Shown in pieces: positions 50,307-64,000 of a stretch of 64,000 nucleotides of DNA (its first letter is position 1; the number at the start of each line of letters is the position of its first letter). A program made the translations under genes and the position numbers. Origin of the DNA: Scylla paramamosain (Eukaryota > Arthropoda > Malacostraca > Decapoda > Portunidae); the NCBI RefSeq assembly GCF_035594125.1, contig NC_087157.1, forward strand, positions 8,773,501 through 8,837,500, read 5' to 3'. The notes under the pieces were generated by a model. It was not told the origin of the DNA and did not search any database. It was given only the letters and a program-made list of their open reading frames with translations.

Positions 50307-51059
50307 GTGGAGCGCAAGGTATCTTCCGCACAGATGGACACTTAACATATGACAGCTGCCTCACTCATACAGCTAGACACTTCAGCAGAACACCTGCTGC
50401 TACACCGCCCTCGCCACCACTCCCACATTAATACATTTCCTGCTGACAAAGTAAAAACAGTAGCCTAAACCGAGAAATAAAAAATAAAAAAAGAAGAAAA
50501 AAAAATAACTTTGCATGGTAAAATGCCTGCACAGTACAATATTGACTATACAGGACTACAGTTTATTCCTATCAACCTGGAAGAATTCTTTCATAGAAGC
50601 AAAAACATGTCACATCTGTTTAAATTGTTATTATAATTATTAATGAGGGCTAAAACCAAGTCCTAAGGATAGTCATTTGGAACTAAAAAAAAAAAAAAAA
50701 GTATGGAAGAACTGTTACGACGTGGCAAGAAAAGTTAGGTAGACCTACAGGGAAATGCGAGGCAAAAAGGATGGGTGAGAGACGTTAAATACATATAATG
50801 CGCCCTAGGTAGAATGATGAAGATTCACTAAGAAAGTCAGTTAATGGTCTAATGTTAAAAGGTTTGTGACTATATCAATAATGACTAGGGCCTAGGGCCG
50901 GCGTGTACTGGCTTCTGGTAGTACATTACTTTCTTATCTAATATTAATACCACATCAAATTAAAACCACACATACAGTACACCTATTAACTCTTTGTGAG
51001 AACACAACACTTCGTATAATCTATAAATCTAAGGAAAAAAAAATGGAGAGAATTCTTAC
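50307..51059. other. No gene recognised
   Basis: A/T-rich with short A runs. It lies inside the predicted first intron of the possible gene starting at 51120. No downstream exon of that gene could be found. Confidence 0.4.
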
Positions 51060-51120
51060 CGGTGAGGTCTCCGGCGTGAGTCACCACCTTGACATCATAG
51101 AGAGCGTGAGTTGGTGACAT
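51060..51120 (-). CDS. Possible first coding exon of an unidentified gene
   Basis: ATG at 51120 on the minus strand, with an in-frame TAA four codons upstream. It opens 20 codons (MSPTHALYDVKVVTHAGDLT) before a clean donor (g|gtaaga). The exon is GC-richer than its surroundings. ALYDVKVVTHAGDLTG resembles the first strand of PLAT/LH2 domains (as in lipoxygenases and polycystin-like proteins), where a GAGTD-type motif would follow. No continuing exon was recognised, so both the gene and the PLAT idea are tentative. Confidence 0.3.

Positions 51121-52605
<1,485 letters not shown>

Positions 52606-52691
<86 letters not shown>
52606..52691. repeat. (GA)n microsatellite
   Basis: About 43 GA units. 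Confidence 0.95.
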
Positions 52692-52695
<4 letters not shown>

Positions 52696-52779
52696 ATTAG
52701 TAATGGGACACAGAAAATGTGTAGTGCTGTTATGTGTGAAATCTGAACGATGACAGGCATGTGCTAAGGATAAGTGGGT

Positions 52780-52960
52780 GAAAATGAGAATGATTTGCTG
52801 GGTGTGTGGTGCTGCATCACTAAATAATACTGTTGGGATGAAATAGGGAATTGAGCACATTAGTCTGATGATAAGAGGTAGACTCAAGTGGTTTAGTCAA
52901 AAGAATGGTGAGAAGGGAATGGGTGAAAAGTCTGAGATCTTAACATAGTTGATAACGAGT
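52780..52960 (+). pseudogene. Possible relic of a LINE C-terminal region
   Basis: One frame gives KMRMICWVCGAASLNN and ISLMIRGRLKWFSQKN, resembling 'RMIRWMCGV... VRRGRLRWFGHV' of LINE polyproteins after the reverse transcriptase. It contains stops and is very short. Confidence 0.4.
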
Positions 52961-52999
52961 GCTTTATGTTAATGGACTAAAGCAAACTTGGAATGCAGT

Positions 53000-53990
53000 G
53001 CAGTGCTGAAGGATCTTGGTGATAGTCTGTGCCTTAAAGCACATATGGACAATGGAATTTGGCAAGCCATCACTAGTTGAAGAATATGAAAGTATGTATT
53101 AAGCCTTTCCAAACATAATGATTATCAACATAATTTTCTTGGCACTGTTTTTGAGGAAAAGGTCATCTTTAAGTAATAAATGGTTTAGTATCATGAGGTA
53201 CTTTATCACTTGGCAATGTTTCTATGCAGGTCTTAAAGTGATCATCACACTTAAAATTAAGCATGAAGTTATCTAATAAAATGTTGTGAAAGGAATACAT
53301 TCCCTTAGTGATTGTATATTTATTTCCCAATCTTTAATAAACCTTCCCCCCAAAGTACCTCCACATGAATATTTTCCAGAAAGGCTGGCCACTAACACGC
53401 ACACACATACATATATACACTTCAAGAGGTTCAAACTGTTTCACAATAAACTCACATCATGTGACTAAGTAAAGATCCTCAAATATGAATGCCTGTCTCT
53501 TAACAATAAAGGTTTCCATACACTCTTCCTGCTGTTAATACACATATGGGTGTGTAACAGTGACTTATGCACACACACACACACACACACACACTGTAGT
53601 TTGACACTTATACTCAAAACCCAGGTTTATATACTTTAATCACATTGCAACATAAGCAAACCACAAAAAATGACCTTAGGAAAAAAAATGTATATAATTA
53701 AGGGGAGGGGAGAAGGGGGAGGATAACATGTATCCTGTCCCTGAGAGCACTGCTGCAGGCCTCAGGGGTGCACAAAACACTCATGGAAAAGATCTCCTTT
53801 GGCTCAAATGCTTCACTGTGAAATACATGAGCACAAATCCTTTAAAGCAACTCATCATAATAAAGGATTATTTTTCTATGACAATGCTGAAAAAAAAAAA
53901 AAAAAAAAAAAAAAAAGTTATTCCCTTCAAACAAGAGCAGGGACATGAGGAGAGTGAAATCTAGGCTATATACACTGCCACTAAGCATCC
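53000..53990 (-). other. HRD1 3' UTR and flank
   Basis: Downstream of the HRD1 stop on the minus strand. A poly-A run (A on the plus strand, 53890-53916) lies within 100 bases of the stop. An AATAAA on the minus strand at 53324-53319 is a possible polyadenylation signal about 670 bases after the stop. Confidence 0.4.
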
Positions 53991-63436
<9,446 letters not shown>

Positions 63437-64000
63437 CTGCATGGGACATGGAGACAAAGCTAAGTTGGAGGAGGAAGGGATATTGTTGAGACTATGCAAC
63501 GATAAAAAAAATGGAATGTAAGTAAATGTAAGTAAATGACAAATGAGATTGGTGAGAATGATGTTTGTGCTAGTGATGCTATGAAAAGACTGAAAGAACA
63601 GCCACTGGTGACAATAAGATTGGAAAATTATGTTAGCATAAGGGGGATTAGGACAGTTGTCAGGTAAATTATAACTGAATGGAAGGATACAAGGATGCTG
63701 AATGTTGGTGGTGGAGACATGACAGCAAATGGAAGGAATGAAAAATCAGTGTTGTGAAGGCCATGAGTAAATAAGAAAATAGAAGGAAAATAAACTGGGT
63801 GAGAATACTGAAGACTGAGGAGTAGTGCTTGGGAATATAAGTCATGAGTAGTGCTTGGGAATATAAGATAGAAAGAAATTGGTGGCAAGAAAGAATGGAT
63901 CACGGACTTGGGAGAAGATGGTGACTGGAGCTTGTTCAGGGAGAGAATGTAAGATAGGAAATGAATGATAGGAAGTAATATGAGATGTTGATGAGATAAC
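63437..64000. other. HRD1 intron running off the window
   Basis: Upstream intron of HRD1. It holds a short tandem duplication 'agtagtgcttgggaatataag' at about 63821 and 63846. No further HRD1 exon was recognised before the edge. Confidence 0.5.

Overview
The window looks like nuclear DNA of an arthropod, most likely a decapod crustacean. The genes are intron-rich. Dinucleotide arrays of AT, GA and CA run to more than 100 bp. The rest is crowded with non-LTR retrotransposons, DNA-transposon remnants and tRNA-derived SINEs with CA tails. No bacterial or organellar features are seen. The species assignment is inference from repeat style and protein similarity.

Two genes can be rebuilt exon by exon, both on the minus strand. 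SCAP, the SREBP cleavage-activating protein, has 16 coding exons from 39816 down to 8403. All splice phases agree and give an uninterrupted reading frame of 1387 codons plus stop. The last seven coding exons of HRD1/synoviolin (SYVN1) lie between 63436 and 53991: the RING-H2 domain, the Pro/Gln/Ser/Thr-rich tail and the conserved C-terminal helix. Its membrane domain lies beyond the right edge. A 12-codon first exon at 680-645 resembles the start of exportin-4 (XPO4), whose remainder lies beyond the left edge. A short possible first exon of an unidentified gene is at 51120-51060.

Layout: 1-680 possible XPO4 start and its promoter; 681-8402 downstream flank of SCAP with an old LINE remnant and microsatellites; 8403-39816 SCAP. 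SCAP introns hold five copies of one LINE family, a second LINE nested in one of them, a piggyBac-like MITE, a Tigger/pogo transposase relic and two elements with terminal inverted repeats. 39817-53990 is the region between SCAP and HRD1, with another LINE copy, relics of other LINEs, hairpins and a GC-rich candidate promoter near 47.6 kb. 53991-63436 is HRD1, whose introns carry the seventh LINE copy, a 260-bp foldback, two SINEs and long GA arrays.

SCAP and HRD1 both act in the ER membrane: SCAP escorts SREBP under sterol control, and HRD1 is the central ubiquitin ligase of ER-associated degradation. They lie head to tail on one strand. No clearly new molecular system was found. The more unusual items are an arthropod SCAP without a recognisable MELADL sorting hexapeptide, a 3-kb inverted LINE pair inside SCAP intron 1, several precise insertion or duplication scars, and unexplained hairpins.
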